DNA from: Anaeromyces robustus
Taxonomy: Eukaryota > Neocallimastigomycota > Neocallimastigomycetes > Neocallimastigales > Neocallimastigaceae
Assembly (NCBI GenBank): GCA_002104895.1
Contig: MCFG01000377.1
Span: 15,001-65,621, forward strand
Direction: 5' to 3'
Length of the DNA: 50,621 bases
Both the position numbers and the translations under genes were made by a program. Of the stretch, positions 37,650-48,954 are shown in pieces. The notes under the pieces are model-generated. The model saw only the letters and a list, made by a program, of their open reading frames with translations. It searched no databases and had not been told where the DNA came from. Position 1 is the stretch's first letter. Every line of letters starts with the position of its first letter.

Positions 37650-38462
37650 TATTAAAAATTTATATATTTTTTAATCAAATATTTAAACCTGTAAAATATA
37701 TATATATATATTTAGAACTATTTTAATAATGTTATTTTATTTATGTGGTTGGAAAGAATAGAATTACATTAATTAACCACAATATTTATTTGTAATAATT
37801 ATTATTAAATTTTTATTTATTTATATTGTTTTAATTATTTTTTTGTGTTTTTAAATTTTTTATTTAAATGGTAGTTTCTATTAAATAATAGGAAATATAG
37901 AGAATAGAAAAAAAGAATAATGATGTACGATGTATTAAAATATGTATTTATAAAAATATTGTACAATATATATATTATTAATAAAAAAAAAAGAATGTTT
38001 CTGAAATCAATATATATGTATATATAATTTAAAAAGTTTTTTATTAGAAAAAAAAAAAAAAAAAACATTAGAACATTGAAGGTTTATATTTTTTTCCTTA
38101 CAACAATATAATTGTCCAAATTTCCTCCATTATTATTTGATAAATATAACAAATTTTTTTTTTTTAAAATGAAGAAACAAATAAAAAAAAAGAAACAAAT
38201 AAAAAAAGAAACAGATATAAAAAAATAACTTGAATATTTTTTTATAAATATAATAAGATATATAAATAAAAAATAAATATAATAATAAGATATATAAATA
38301 AAAAATAAAAATAATAATAAGATATATAAATAAAAAATAAAAATAATAATAATATATATAAATAAAAAATAAAAATAATAATAATATATATAAATAGAAA
38401 ATAAATATATAAAATATAATAATATGAAAATAAAATGAAATAAAAATAGAATATAAAATAAA
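37650..38462 (+). promoter_or_regulatory. duplicated promoter region of relic F
   Basis: Paralogue of the gene E upstream block. It has TATGTGGTTGGAAAGAATAG with TAATTAACCACAATATTT (an inverted GTGGTT/AACCAC pair), then CCTTACAACAATATAATTGT (38098-38117) and AATTTCCTCCATTATTATTT. The TATA element is weakened (AATATAATT versus TATATAAATT in E). The stretch 38255-38400 is a tandem array of AGATATATAAATAAAAAATA-type units absent from E. Confidence 0.6.
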
Positions 38463-38500
38463 TATGAGATTAGGTAAATATTTAGCTATAGTTACTTGTC
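38463..38500 (+). pseudogene. 5' relic of an expansin-like gene (F)
   Basis: ATGAGATTAGGTAAATATTT opens as in gene E (MRLGK-LAI..TC), but similarity stops after about 38 bp in the signal peptide. The remainder of the gene is absent; LINE-derived sequence follows from about 38580. Together with its promoter block it shows a third E/G-type copy existed here. Confidence 0.75.
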
Positions 38501-38579
38501 TAAATTTTACTTCAATTTATTTTTAATTTATATATTAATATCTAATTGGAACATGTGAATACGTAGTGGATATCAAATT

Positions 38580-39330
38580 CTAATTCAAAAATTTAATGAA
38601 TGAATAAATTTTCTTAAATATTGCCCTTGTAATAAAATAAAAAAAAAAAAACTTTTCGTATTGTATCATTGTATTTTATGTAAATCCTTTGAAAAATATA
38701 ATTTTATACTTAGTTTCACTTATATTAGATGATTGATGATTAAAAAAAAATTAATAGGAACAAATTTCTTGGGAATCATCTTGGACTCAAAAAAAATATA
38801 AAGATAATATATATTACATTAATGTATTAAGTTTTCTTTAATGTTTTAATCAAATGCATGTATATTAAATTAATTAAATTAAAAATTTTTACAAAAATCC
38901 TATAAAAAAAATTCTGTATAACAAAATTATTTTATTTTTTTTTTTTTTGTTTTTTCTTAATTTTTGGATAAAGATTGTGAAGATAATATATAATATATAT
39001 ATATAAATTAATGCTTATTTATTTTTTTTTGATGAGTGCTATTTATTCGATAAACTTAAAATTAGAAAAGTACAATAGAGATATGGTTATGATATCTTTA
39101 ATCACTTTTTCCATATATCCTTGGGCTTATTGCATTATCTTACTATTATTATGCCAATTATTATAGAGTTTTATCATTTTTTCTCATTTGTTTTTAAGGA
39201 CATCTATGTCGAAATAATCAGACATAAAAATTTATTTCAATACTGATTCAAATGTTAATATCCACAAAGGTTTTATATTTTGTTGAATGGGAGAGATTAA
39301 TTAATATTAAGATTTCTACCCTTCTTTTTT
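38580..39330 (+). mobile_element. decayed LINE 3' end
   Basis: Aligns in order with the 3' part of the LINE at 46130-46670: ATTTTCTTAAATATTGCCCT; AAAGATTGTGAAGATAATAT; TTGGGCTTATTGCATTATCT with TTATGCCAATTATTATAGAG; GGACATCTATGTCGAAATAA (counterpart of GGCGTCGACGTCGAAAAG); TGTTGAATGGGAGA. Many substitutions and insertions mean it is clearly older than the copy at 45012. Confidence 0.75.
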
Positions 39331-39576
39331 ATAATTATTTTTTAATAAGTTGCTCATACTTATATTATTAATTTTTTATTTCTATATATTCATGTAACAA
39401 TTATTTAATTAAATTAATATTAATAAATACAAAATTTAATATATCAATTAAAATAAAATATATAAATATTTATTTATTATTTTCTTAAAATATAATCATA
39501 AAATAATTATTTTTTAATATTTTTCATGTATTTATAGAAGTTGATAAATTTTCTTATTTAATGTTTTCTTGGTTTT

Positions 39577-39611
<35 letters not shown>

Positions 39612-41470
39612 TTTTTACAAAAATGGTGCTATTTCTAATGATAATATAATAAAATACTATATATACATATATTATATATATTTTGCTTTATATAGTTAAT
39701 CAAGTTTAAACAAAAAAACATATATGTCAAAATGTTTAATTATATTTTGTTTCGTTTTATTTTTTATTTTGTTTTAATAATGTAATAAGTTTTATTATAT
39801 TTTAATTTTATATTATTTGTATTATCTTCACATTCATGTAACCTTTTTTATATTAATGTAATTGCTATGTACTTTAAAATAAATTTTAGTATTATATTAA
39901 TGTATTATTGTTTTTATTAATAGTTTTTTTTTTAAATAAAATTTTAAGTAATATTATTTCAAAGTCAACAAAAAAAAAAAATAAAAAATAAAAAAAAAGA
40001 AAATAAAGTTAAAAACTTTTTTTATAATATTTCTATAACATTATATACATTATATAACATTATATAACAATATATTATATAAATAGTTAAATTACATCAT
40101 GTAATTAATAATTGTATATATATGTTATAACATATACAATATTAATTATAAATAAATATATAAAACATATAATATATTATATGTAATTCTGTTTCTTTTA
40201 AATTTTTTTTTTTTTGGTATAAAAATTTATTGGTATACATATAAAATATATTATTATATAAATATATATTTTTTTTTAAAAAAATTTTTTGGTATACATT
40301 ATAATATTTTTTTTTATATGAGACATAATTTATATTTTTCACATAAAAATTATATATTAAAAAATACACAATTTTGTAATACGTTAAATGTTAAATTTTT
40401 TTATTAATATTATAAATATAAAGATATAATACATATATATATTTACGTTATTCTTGGCAAAATACTAACCCAAGTATTATTTTTTTTTTACTACTTTGTT
40501 ATAACCTTCTTCTATGTTTGTTCTTTGTTATATCTTTATATTAAATAACAATAATCTACTTTTATTAAAATATTTTATATTAATATATTATATTATATCA
40601 TATTATATTATATTATATTATATTATATTATATTACACATAAATATTCAATATCATATTTATATGAATATTTATACGTATAGTGTTAACTTTTGGTCTTT
40701 TGTTATTTATGTATTTTAATAATAACTATATTTTAATATATAAATGGTAAGATTTGTTTCAGGTAATAAAAATAAAATTTAAAGTTAATAAATGGTCCAA
40801 CATTATTAATATTAATTAATTAATTAATTAATTAAATAATTAACAAAAAAATAAATTTTTTTTTGAATTGTAGTACTAAAATATTTTAAAATTAATTTAT
40901 TAAATATTTATCCTCTATTCCTTTCTTTATTTTTTTTTATTTTATTTTATTTATTTTAATTTTTTAAAGCAGTTTAATAATTATTATATAATGTATCTAT
41001 ATTATATTTATATATTTATATTATATAAATATTATATAATGTGTTACAATAATGTTATATATAAATAATATAATGTGTTATATATAATAAATATACATTA
41101 TTTCTTTATTAATGTTTTTATATTTTATTAATTATATACCACAATTTGTACTTATATTATGGCGTTTTTTATATTTATAAAATATCACTTTATCATTATA
41201 ATGATGTAATATATTATTATATGTACTAAATACCATATATGGTAAAATTTTAAAAAATTATGGAACATATTCAACAAAAATATTATATTAAAATGGTTTT
41301 TAAAACCAAATAAAGTTATTTCTAATTTTTTATTTTATAATCAAGTTTTAATTAAAATACTCTAAAGTAATTTCTTTTTTTTTTTTTTTTTGTTTCCTTT
41401 TTTTTAATTTAACTTTTCTTTTTTTGTTGTATTTTTTTTACTTTACTTTTTTTTTTAATTTTTCTAAAAC
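39331..41470. other. gene-free spacer upstream of gene G
   Basis: A/T-rich with a TATAT array near 40570-40640 and poly-T runs. No gene seen. The palindrome TGGTTTTTAAAACCA lies at about 41294. Similarity to the E upstream block is limited to the core promoter. Confidence 0.55.
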
Positions 41471-41500
41471 TATATAAAGTGTCCAATTTCCTTAACATTT
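41471..41500 (+). promoter_or_regulatory. core promoter of gene G
   Basis: TATATAAAGTGTCCAATTTC then CTTAACATT, 399 bp upstream of the ATG. It matches TATATAAATTGACCAATTTC in gene E and the F relic (TGTCCAAATTTCC). Confidence 0.6.
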
Positions 41501-41806
41501 TTTTTTAACATAAAACAATTCAAAAAAAAAAAAAAAAATTAATAAAATATATAATATTATATAAAATAATAATAATTTAATTATAATTAAAATAATTATT
41601 TTGATATAATAATATATATAAATTAAAAAACTAATAAATAATATATATATATAATTATAAAAAAATATTAATAAAACAAATTATTATTAATTATAGAATA
41701 TAATAATTAAGTAAAGCAAAATAAGAACAAAGAACATAAATCAAAAATTATAAAACGTAAAACAAAAAAATAAAAAATAAAGCGAAAGCAAAAATAAAAA
41801 ATAAAA

Positions 41807-41843
<37 letters not shown>

Positions 41844-41869
41844 GAAAATTATAAAAATTAGAACAAAAA

Positions 41870-43345
41870 ATGAGATTATTAAGATTATTAACTTTAGCTA
41901 CTAGTCTTTTCGGCGCTACTTTTGCTGCTGATGATTATAGAATTACTCATTATGGTTGTCCAAAAGAATGTTCAACACAAAATAGTCCATCTTGTGGTGC
42001 TAGTATTTACCCACACGGAAGTAATAAATATTTCTGTGCTATAAGTACAAGTCTTAAAAATTACAGAAGTTATTGTGGTAAAAATGCTATTGTTATGCTT
42101 ACCAATGGTTCTAAGAAGATGCGTAAGTAGTTAAATAATTTTAAATATTATTATAATTAAAGAAAAAAATAATTCATTAATATACATACTAATTATATTC
42201 AAAAAAAAAACAATTATTCATATATACTAATTGAATAAAAAAAAATATATATAATAAATTAAAAATAATATATTATAAAAATATATTATAAAAAATAAAT
42301 TATAAATTATATAAATAAAAATTTAGTTAAAGTTGAAATTGTTGATACTTGTGGAAATTGTCCAAGAACTCACCTTGATTTATCAATGTATTCTTTCCCA
42401 GTACTTGCAGATCTTGATAAAGGAGAACTTGATGCTATTTGGGGTATTTATGATGATGATGGTTCTAAATTAGTTGGTCCATTTGTTAGAAGTGCTAGTA
42501 AAGCTGCAAAAAACTTTAATATGTCTGAAAGTGCTTTCCTTTCTGCTTTCAATGCTAGTGCTAAGAAATTAGCTAGAAGTAGTAGTCATTCTGGTTCTCT
42601 TGATGGTTCATCTAGATCTGATGAACCAATTAAGGTTGATGATGATGATCATCATCATACTACTAAGAAGAAGACTACTACCAGAAAGAAGACTACTACT
42701 AGAAAGACTACTACAAGAAAGATTACTACTAGAAAGACTACTATAAAAACTCCATCTAACAACTATCCAAATTTAAAACCAGTAACTAATCGTGTAAATA
42801 ATAACCAAATTAATAAGCCAAAAATGACAGCATCTCGTCCAAGTTATCCAAGTTATCCAGGTAAAGAAGTAAGACCATCCGTGAATCCAGCTAAGTCAAT
42901 TCCTACAGCTAAACCAAAAACAATTCCTACAGCTAACCCAGTTACTCCACCAAAAGAAGAAAAACCAATTAATAATAAGGAAGAAAAACCAGTTAATAAT
43001 AAGGAAGAAAAACCAGTTAATAATAAAGAAGAAAAGACAGTTAAAGAAGAAGTGACTGAGAAAAAGGAAGAAGAAAAAAAAGGTTCTAATACCATAGGTG
43101 TGATTGCTGCTGCTGGTAGTGGTATTGCTGCTGCTGCTGGTCTTGGTTTACTTGCTATGAAGAAGAAGAGTCCAGGAACTTATGAAGATATGAAACAAAA
43201 GTTCCCAGAAGCTTTTAGTACTGTTAAGAGAGGTTTATCTCGTAGTGCTTCTACTCTTAAGAGAAGTGTTACCAGAAGTAAGAAAACTACCCCTGATAAT
43301 GTTCCAAACTTTGTATATCAACCAAGTATTCCAATCAATATTTAA
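41870..43345 (+). CDS. expansin-like (DPBB) membrane-anchored protein, gene G
   Basis: Two exons (41870-42122, 42327-43345) give 423 residues, with the one-intron structure of D and E. Signal peptide MRLLRLLTLATSLFGATFA. The barrel has ITHYGCPKEC, YFCAI, YCGKNAIVMLTNGSKKM, IVDTCGNC and THLDLSMYSF, then IWGIYDDDGSKLVGPFVRS and FLSAFNASAKKLAR. The linker starts as in E (Asp run, three His, TTRK units) but then diverges to PSYPSYPGK and four EEKPVNNK-type units (about 42955-43040). The transmembrane helix is at about 340-362 and the tail is KKKSPGTYEDMKQKFPEAF...RSASTLKRSVTRSKK, with an extended C-terminal end. It is a recent paralogue of gene E: ectodomain, tail and 3' flank align while the middle of the linker does not. 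Confidence 0.88.
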
Positions 43346-43909
43346 ACTCATTAGTAGTTAGATATATGTATATATTATATATATAATACAAAAATATAGA
43401 ATATAAAATAATATTATTTTTTATATAAGTTTTGAAAAAAAAAAATAAATTACTATAAAAGAAAGATGAAGGAAAAGAAAAAACAAAAAAATATATATAT
43501 AATTTATATATTATATAGATGATTTTTATTATTTATTAATTTTCTTTTTTTTTTTTTTTTTTAAATAATAAAAATTATATATATAATAGATATATAATAG
43601 AAAAGTAAAAAGAATATATATAAAATATATAAAAAAAGGGAAAATATTTATATTGACTATATTTTTTTCTCTTTTTTTTATTTTCAAATTAATTAATTTT
43701 TTTTTATTTACTTTTAAAAAAAATATATATTCATATCATATCATATCCATTATAGTAATATTAGTCTTTATTATATGAAAATAATATAATTTTATCTTTT
43801 ATAATTTTATAATTTTATAATTTTAATTTTCTTGTTTTATAATTCGATTTTCGATATTAAATTTAATAATTTTTGTTAACTTTTTTTTTTTTTTCTTTTT
43901 TTTTTTTTT

Positions 43910-43940
<31 letters not shown>

Positions 43941-44860
43941 AGGTCTTTATATATTTGTCACTTATAATAAATTTTTAATGATAAAATCTCTATAAATTAG
44001 GTAAATTTATTATAAAAAAGAAATTTATTATATAAAAGTACATAATTTTAAAGCTTTTTTAGTGAAAAAATAATAATATTAAGTTAGAAGAGAATTAAAA
44101 AAAAATAATTATAATAATAAAGCGGAAACAAAAAAAAAAATTAAAAAAAAATAATTATAATAATAAAGCGGAAACAAAAAAAAAATAAGGAGAAATAATA
44201 ACTATATAATATTATTAATTTTTCAATTTTTAAAAAAGAAAAAGAAAGGAAAGGAAAAATACAAAAGCAAAAAAGATATTTCTTTATTTTTCTATTTCTT
44301 TTTCTTTTCTTTTTTCTTTTTTATATTTATTTAATGAATAACTTTATATATATATAAATAAATTAAATATTTATATATATTTACATATTCTTTTTTCACT
44401 CTAAAATAGAAAAAGAATTTATAACATAAAGTTTATACTATTATAATTTTTATAAACTATTAATATTTATATATATTATTAGTTTAATTTTAATAATGAT
44501 AATTTAATAATAATAACAAAAATTTTTTTATGTAAAAAAAAAAAGTAGTAATAATTAATAATCAAGATTTTTTAATAATTTTTTTTTTAAATAATATTTT
44601 ATTTAAATGTTTTTATTACTCTATAAAAAAAAGTAAAGAAAGCATTTATATTATTTAAAAAAACAAACAAAAGTAAAAATAAAAGTCTAAAAAAAAAGTC
44701 ATTTTTTTTAAATATTTTTTTATTTATTCTCTACTTATTAGATAATTATATATAACTATATATTAAAGAGAGAGTATTTTTTTTAAAAGTACAATAATAT
44801 AAAAATGGTCAAGAGAAGGATTTAAATCTAATGATAAAAAATCGCTCTCCACAATTCCCT
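43346..44860. repeat. 3' flank of gene G, paralogous to the 3' flank of gene E
   Basis: To about 44345 it matches 34653-35600 in block order. Within it a 57-bp segment (AAAAAATAATTATAATAATA with AAAGCGGAAACAAAAAAAAA) is tandemly doubled at about 44098-44188. 44345-44860 is A/T sequence without genes. Confidence 0.65.
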
Positions 44861-44864
44861 TTCT

Positions 44865-45010
44865 ATTTTAGTTGTGGAATTTCTCTTCGATAAGGATATC
44901 CCTTATCTTCTATACTTTTTTAATTTGTTTATCAATGATATCTTCAACGATTGCTTATTAAATGAATATTTAAATTCAATAAAGATGAAGTACGAATTGT
45001 GTGCAATAAA
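44865..45010 (+). mobile_element. LINE RT scrap joined to poly(A)-ended family Y 3' end
   Basis: CGATAAGGATATCCCTTATC to TTCAACGATTGC (44888-44955) matches the LINE RT block LFNLFINDIF (compare 36640-36700). From 44966 it switches to TTTAAATTCAATAAAGATGA, TACGAATTGTGTGCAATAA and an A-run, matching the family Y terminus at 48889-48925. So one retro-copy end is inserted in, or fused to, another. Confidence 0.65.
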
Positions 45011-45196
45011 AAAAATACTTATTAAATGTCTTGAATTATTATTTAATAGAATTTGGGAGGGTTCCTGATATTCCTGTCTGAATGGAATTCTGTATCGATT
45101 ATTTCTATTCCAAAGAAAGGAGACCTTTCCGATTGTAACAACTATAGAGGAATTTCTTTGATTAACGTCAGTATAAAAATCATCACAAAAATTATC

Positions 45197-45243
45197 AGTT
45201 ACTAACAGTTCCTTTAGTCTAAAAAAAAAATCAGTCACTAACG
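45197..45243 (+). mobile_element. micro-insertion of family X 3' end with target-site duplication
   Basis: Inside the LINE, TTCCTTTAGTCT plus an A-run is bracketed by ATCAGTTACTAAC (left) and ATCAGTCACTAAC (right). The inserted text equals the 3' terminus of family X (49270-49290; 30520-30535). So a maximally 5'-truncated retro-insertion of about 20 bp has interrupted the LINE. Confidence 0.75.
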
Positions 45244-46579
45244 GAATTACTAATTACCCAGTCAAACATAATTTTATCTATCCGGAACAGTTTGGTTTAC
45301 ATTATAAAGAAAAATATATCACTCTTTACATATCAATCCGTGAAATAGTCCAAAGAAGAGCTTTTCTAAATCAATTTACTTACCTTGCTTTTCTTGATTT
45401 GAAAAAAGTCTACGATTCTGTTCCTATCTACAATATTTTAACAAAATTAAATAAACTTGGTATACGTGGTAAATGCCTTAATTTTATTACATACCTCTAC
45501 CTTACCTTGAAAGCTCGTGTCTCGATGAATAATCAACTTTCCAATGAATTCCCTATAAATCGTGGTGTTCGCCAAAGTTGCCCTTTATCTCCAATTCTAT
45601 TCAATTTATTCATTAATGATATTTTGAATAATTGTTCCAACTATGGAGTTTTATGTAGTAATTCAATCTATTGTGGTGGTCTCTTTGCTGATGATATTGT
45701 TCTTATTGCTCCTTACCAAGAGTAAACTCAGAGCACTTTTATCCCATATACACTATTGGGCTAAAACTAATGAAATGACCTTTGGTATCAACAAATGTGC
45801 TACAATGGCTGTTAAACCACCCAAATTCTCTCTTCCTTATAATTATTCTGACTCGATCTTCTTTCTAGGTATCAATAGTATTCCTAAAATTTCCACCTAT
45901 AAATATCTTGGTATCCCTTTTGACAATTCTCTTTCCTATAAACAATTCCAATTTTAATTCAAAACTTAACCTGACTATAAATTCATTCTTTCGTTTTCTC
46001 CTTAATCGTAACATCCCATTAGTTCTTAAACGAAGAATTCTTTTTTCCCGTATTATCGTTATTTTAAATTACTACCATAGAAAATACGCAGCCATTTTCA
46101 ATTTAACTATAAGTTTCGACTTAAAGATAAATCTACACTTGAAAATTTTCCTACGTGCTGCCCTTGTTGTGGTGAAAAAACCCAAAAGTTTTTCTTATTG
46201 GATATTCAATTGTAAGGCCTTTGAACAGAATAGAAATACAATTCTTAAACGCGTTGAAGACTTATTCATGAAGTTTTCCTTAATTAATCAAGTTAATTCA
46301 CTGGAATTATCTGAAGACTCGGACAAAGATTATGAAGATAATATATATTACTTGATGCTTAACGTTTTCCTTGATGGGTGTTATGTATTTGAAAAACTAG
46401 AAATTATTGGAGAACAGAGTCAGTGATATGAACAACTTATCAAAAGTTCATCTGAGTCTTCTGTTCCTGATATTGTGGGTCTGTCGCATTTTCTTACTTT
46501 TGTTATGCCAATTGTAAATATATCCTTTGGGATTCTTCTCATTTGGTATAATAACAATAAGAACACTCCAGGTAGCTTT

Positions 46580-46649
46580 AAGGGCGTCGACGTCGAAAAG
46601 ATAAGGCATGGAATTTATTCTGATACGGATTCGAATGACATTTCATTCG
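46580..46649 (+). other. LINE 3' recognition region shared with the SINE-like elements
   Basis: AAGGGCGTCGACGTCGAAAA and onward to 46626 matches the 3' part of S1 and S2 with only a handful of differences. It is followed by a hairpin CGAATGA-CATT-TCATTCG (46632-46649) whose 7/4/7 geometry equals that of S2. Here the segment is also coding (last 30 or so codons of the ORF). Confidence 0.75.
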
Positions 46650-46883
46650 TTGAATGGGAGAAGTTAGAAGTTTAACTTCTTTCCTTTTTATTTATTTAAT
46701 ATTTTTAATTTGATTAATATCTGTAATAAATTTTATTTATTTCTTGTATCTTTTATTACTTGTATTTAATTTACATTTCATATATTATATATTCCTTTCT
46801 TTTATGTAATATATATGTTACATGTATCTTTAATTTAAATTAATAATTTTAAATAAAGATTCATCCTTGTTTAAAAAAAAATT

Positions 46884-46980
46884 CAAAGATTGCTTGAATA
46901 ATGGCGTGAAAATTGATACTGAATTTTGTTCTTTGTGTTCCTACTAGATCTCGTATGAATAAATTTCAGATGAGGTTGAT
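46884..46980 (+). mobile_element. LINE RT scrap
   Basis: TTGAATAATGGCGTGAAAAT, TGATACTGAAT and TCGTATGAATAAATTTC match 36700-36815 with an internal deletion. It directly follows the poly(A) of the LINE copy to its left. Confidence 0.7.
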
Positions 46981-47640
46981 TACTTGTTGATATACGGCGA
47001 CATAAGGACATTTTACAACTCCATGATATCTTACTCGTATCCGAATTGGCATTATGTACAATGGTAATGTTTGGTAAATTTTCTAAGATATTAATTACTA
47101 CTCCTTAGACTTGGTGAATAAGTATGTCATTATGCTCAATGGTAATGTCAATTTATGAAGTCTCTTTAATATTGGTTCTTTTTTCTAATATGTATAAGCT
47201 GGATATGAAGAAAATGAAAAATTTGTATTTTTTTTATATTTTTTACTTATCATGTATTTTTGTATATTATTACTGTATGAATCTATCGTAAATTACTTTT
47301 GAATTCCATTGTAATTTTTTATGTTTATTATAGCTTAAGTAATTAGTTATTATATGAGTTGATTCACTCAAAAGCATATGCTTATACTTTATTAGATATT
47401 AGACGAGTTATTTTTGAGTTCTTCACCTTTAGTTTTTTTAACTTTCATGAATTTCAGATTTTACAAGATTCTAAATATATTTACATTCGTAAAAAGAGAT
47501 TTATATAACAACTAACAATATTCTACGAGCGTTATTTTATAATACAATAAAGAAAGAAGACAAATAACAGAAAATTTTACATTCAGTTATTACTAGTTTA
47601 TATATATTTTTAATTATAATCATAAATCAGTGTTGGTATA
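46981..47640. other. unassigned region between LINE fragments
   Basis: Richer in G+C than the intergenic background. It contains a diverged direct repeat (GGCATTATGTACAATGGTAA at 47049 and GTCATTATGCTCAATGGTAA at 47128). No reading frame of note; probably transposon-derived non-coding sequence, not proven. Confidence 0.5.
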
Positions 47641-48330
47641 TTGTAAGGTTGTTAAATGGAATAGAACTCTCTATAAGGAAGTGAAAAACAATATTACTAA
47701 TAATAATAACAAATTTGATATTTTAAATAATGAGATTTTTAATAATCCTTCCCTATCTATTTAATAAAAAGATTCTACTTTTTATTCAATAGGAATTGCA
47801 ATTCCTAAAAAAGATTGTTACACCTACCTTGATATTCCTTTTCACAAAACTCTTAATTTAAAATTTGTTATTAATAAAATAAAAAATAAAACTTAATCTT
47901 GAATTTTCTGAATATAGTAAAACTTTCAGATAGATACTTAGGGCAAGATGTGAATATAAGAATTAATGCTAGAGTTGCTAAAATTGCTAAAATGGTTAAT
48001 AATTCTTGTCCTAATTATTGTTCATGTTCATGTTGTTCATGCTGTTTCCAAGTGATATTTATCAAAGAATTGACTATTGGTTTATTAATTATTTTCTATT
48101 TAAAAGTTTTGGTATTAACCATCTCTCCGATTTAGATAGAAACTTTTTTCATTTTTTAGATAATCATTTTAATAGTTTATATGTGACCAGTGATAATTCT
48201 GGTGTAAATAATAGAATTAATAATATTGTTAAGGATTATATAAGTAGTGATAATAATGGAAACAATAGTATATGTAATATTGATATTTTAAGAAAGAGAA
48301 AAATTGTTCACAAGTACCGAATTTAAATTT
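47641..48330 (+). mobile_element. composite LINE fragment (connection, palm, C-terminus)
   Basis: 47650-47765 reads VVKWNRTLYKEVKNNITN (C-terminal part). 47770-47895 reads FYSIGIAIPKKDCYTYL, matching the RT palm/thumb at 36920-37030. 47895-48326 reads LEFSEYSKTFR-ILRARC, INARVAKIAKMVNNSCPNYC, YQRIDYWFINYFLFKSFGIN and DRNFFHFLDNHFNSLYVTSD. The pieces are not in native order, so this is a mosaic of at least two relics. It preserves the cysteine knuckle best. Confidence 0.75.
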
Positions 48331-48383
48331 TTTTAATTGGTGGAAGAGAACCTGGTTTTAATGAAATAAGTAACAATAAAAAT

Positions 48384-48470
48384 AAGTAACAATTATCCAT
48401 ATAAAAAGAAATAAGTAACAATTATCCATATAAAAAGAAATAAGTAACAATTATCCATATAAAAAGAAAT
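48384..48470. repeat. 29-bp tandem repeat, three units
   Basis: Three identical copies of a 29-bp unit starting AAGTAACAATTATCCATATA, with a partial diverged copy just before. It lies between LINE relics; function unknown. Confidence 0.9.
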
Positions 48471-48927
48471 GGAAATGTTTGTATAAGTGTCAGACTGAGT
48501 CTGATAGATATTCAAAATCACCATTCTTGTTGCGATCTATTACTCTATTGAATGATATCATGCCTGCCTGTTGTCTGTAAAAGACAACATATAATGTTCA
48601 ATAAATTCAAAACCAACCTCTCCAAGAATGTCAATGATGATAACACAGTAGGACAGTCTAGTAGGGCAAATACCGATCCTATTACCGACCCATGTGGAGT
48701 AGGATAGATCAATTTTACTTTAATTCTATATGTAGAATTAAGAGCTACTATAGATTTATTGTTTTTATGTATTATTATACTACTTTATACCTTCTAGTAT
48801 TATTCATTATTACCTATAGTGCTTAATTGTTTTTTTGATTAGTATCTTTTTTTTTTATTTTTTTTTATGATTCATGTATATTAATATTTAAACTCAATGA
48901 GGAAGATGTACAAATTGTGCGCTAAAA
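48471..48927 (+). mobile_element. poly(A)-ended repeat family Y
   Basis: G+C-richer sequence with a hairpin GTTGTCT-GTAA-AAGACAAC (about 48571-48589), a short frame near 48480-48580 (CQTESDRYSKSPFLLRSITL) and a terminus TTTAAACTCAATGAGGAAGA, TGTACAAATTGTGCGCT plus an A-run. The terminus recurs at 44966-45010. Probably the 3' portion of a retroelement; family unknown. Confidence 0.55.
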
Positions 48928-48954
48928 AAAAAAAGATTATTTAAACCACAGGGC

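Larger units (their letters stand above)
45012..46880 (+). mobile_element. largest LINE copy: RT to poly(A) tail, 5'-truncated
   Basis: Non-LTR retrotransposon lacking the endonuclease and 5' part. In order: LLFNRIW; SIISIPKKGDLSDCNNYRGI; LAFLDLKKVYDSVPIYNILT (45380-45440); RGVRQSCPLSPILFNLFIND; CGGLFADDIVLIAP with the intact catalytic FADD (45676-45710); WAKTNEMTFGINKCATMAV; YKYLGIPF (45901-45925); thumb NRNIPLVLKRRILFSRIIV; the CPCCGEK / WIFNCKAF zinc-knuckle remnant (46155-46225); and the C-terminal frame ending at 46675 (KGVDVEKIRHGIYSDTDSND). A 3' untranslated part and an A-run end at about 46880. Disrupted by about six stops or frameshifts plus a small insertion at 45210. The FADD box and GVRQ identify it as a LINE; the clade cannot be set by eye. 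Confidence 0.88.
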
